From the NCBI GenBank assembly GCA_963776195.1, contig CAVZMO010000039.1:39939-103938 (forward strand): a stretch of DNA of 64,000 bases, written 5' to 3'. The translations under genes were made by a program, and so were the position numbers. This document shows, one piece after another, positions 63,990 to 64,000 of the stretch. The stretch comes from CAVZMO01 sp963776195. GTDB lineage: Bacteria; Nitrospirota; Thermodesulfovibrionia; Thermodesulfovibrionales; SM23-35. How positions within the stretch are numbered: position 1 is the stretch's first letter; the number at the start of each line of letters is the position of its first letter. The notes beneath the pieces are model-generated. The model was not told the DNA's origin, searched no databases, and worked only from the letters and a program-made list of their open reading frames with translations.

Positions 63990-64000
63990 ATCTAACCCTC

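Larger units (their letters stand above)
60970..64000. mobile_element. End of an integrated phage-like element
   Basis: From the tRNA-like fragment to the right edge the genes are all minus-strand and phage-like: integrase, a small nuclease-like protein, terminase small subunit and a replication-type protein. The neighbouring rpoD side is normal chromosome, which fixes this end. The other end, probably with the intact tRNA, lies outside the window. The integrase is broken, so the element may be immobile. Confidence 0.8.

Overview
The window looks like chromosomal DNA of an uncultured, probably anaerobic Gram-negative bacterium, most likely a member of the Nitrospirota/Thermodesulfovibrio-like group. 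This is inferred from a 13-heme cytochrome c beside a cytochrome b, a RACo-type corrinoid-protein activator, citramalate synthase, outer-membrane biogenesis genes (tamB, Omp85, lgt, lspA) and protein similarities judged by eye. No rRNA or intact tRNA gene is present to fix the taxonomy.

Layout. 1-2400: an electron-transfer pair (cytochrome b, 13-heme cytochrome c). 2500-6230: rhomboid protease, a zinc-ribbon/degenerate-receiver protein, and groES-groEL behind a perfect CIRCE operator. 6490-21560: housekeeping genes (mltG, ispG, a lipoprotein, cimA, lysC, a RACo-like activator, panC, an RseC-like gene, an EF-G paralogue, ileS, lspA). 21680-28730: a kdp potassium-transport operon with a consensus-like promoter, a clear ydaO-type c-di-AMP riboswitch, an intrinsic terminator, a small secreted protein, kdpA, kdpB, kdpC and a KdpD that lacks its histidine-kinase domain. 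28940-38290: lgt, sodC, small secreted or membrane proteins, a PEP-carboxykinase-like gene, a LOG-family gene, tsaD, a DUF4412-like gene and a zinc-ribbon gene. 38320-45790: an outer-membrane biogenesis cluster (tamB, a seven-POTRA Omp85, a SurA-N-like chaperone). 46010-60660: a methyltransferase, pdxA, an epimerase, rsmA, ftsH, a YtxH protein, recD2, an MFS transporter, a chrB remnant, a cupin, two secreted proteins and rpoD. 60970-64000: one end of an integrated phage-like element, with a tRNA-Ser-like 3' fragment, a broken tyrosine integrase, a terminase small subunit and a replication-type gene; it continues past the right edge.

Three points stand out. (1) Potassium uptake by Kdp appears to be under c-di-AMP control at the RNA level, while the adjacent KdpD has kept its sensor, USP and GAF parts but lost the kinase, and no kdpE follows. 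(2) A G/C-rich palindromic repeat sits in frame inside three unrelated housekeeping genes (tsaD, pdxA, rsmA) and once between genes, much like the Rickettsia palindromic elements. (3) Several other inverted-repeat families lie between genes, some with nested inner and outer arms.

A caution applies to gene integrity. groEL, mltG, ileS, kdpB and kdpC are each broken by isolated one-base changes, nearly all insertions, and read perfectly once these are removed. I treat them as intact genes carrying probable sequence errors. The integrase (amber codon plus frameshift) and the chrB fragment (frameshift plus truncation) look more like real decay.
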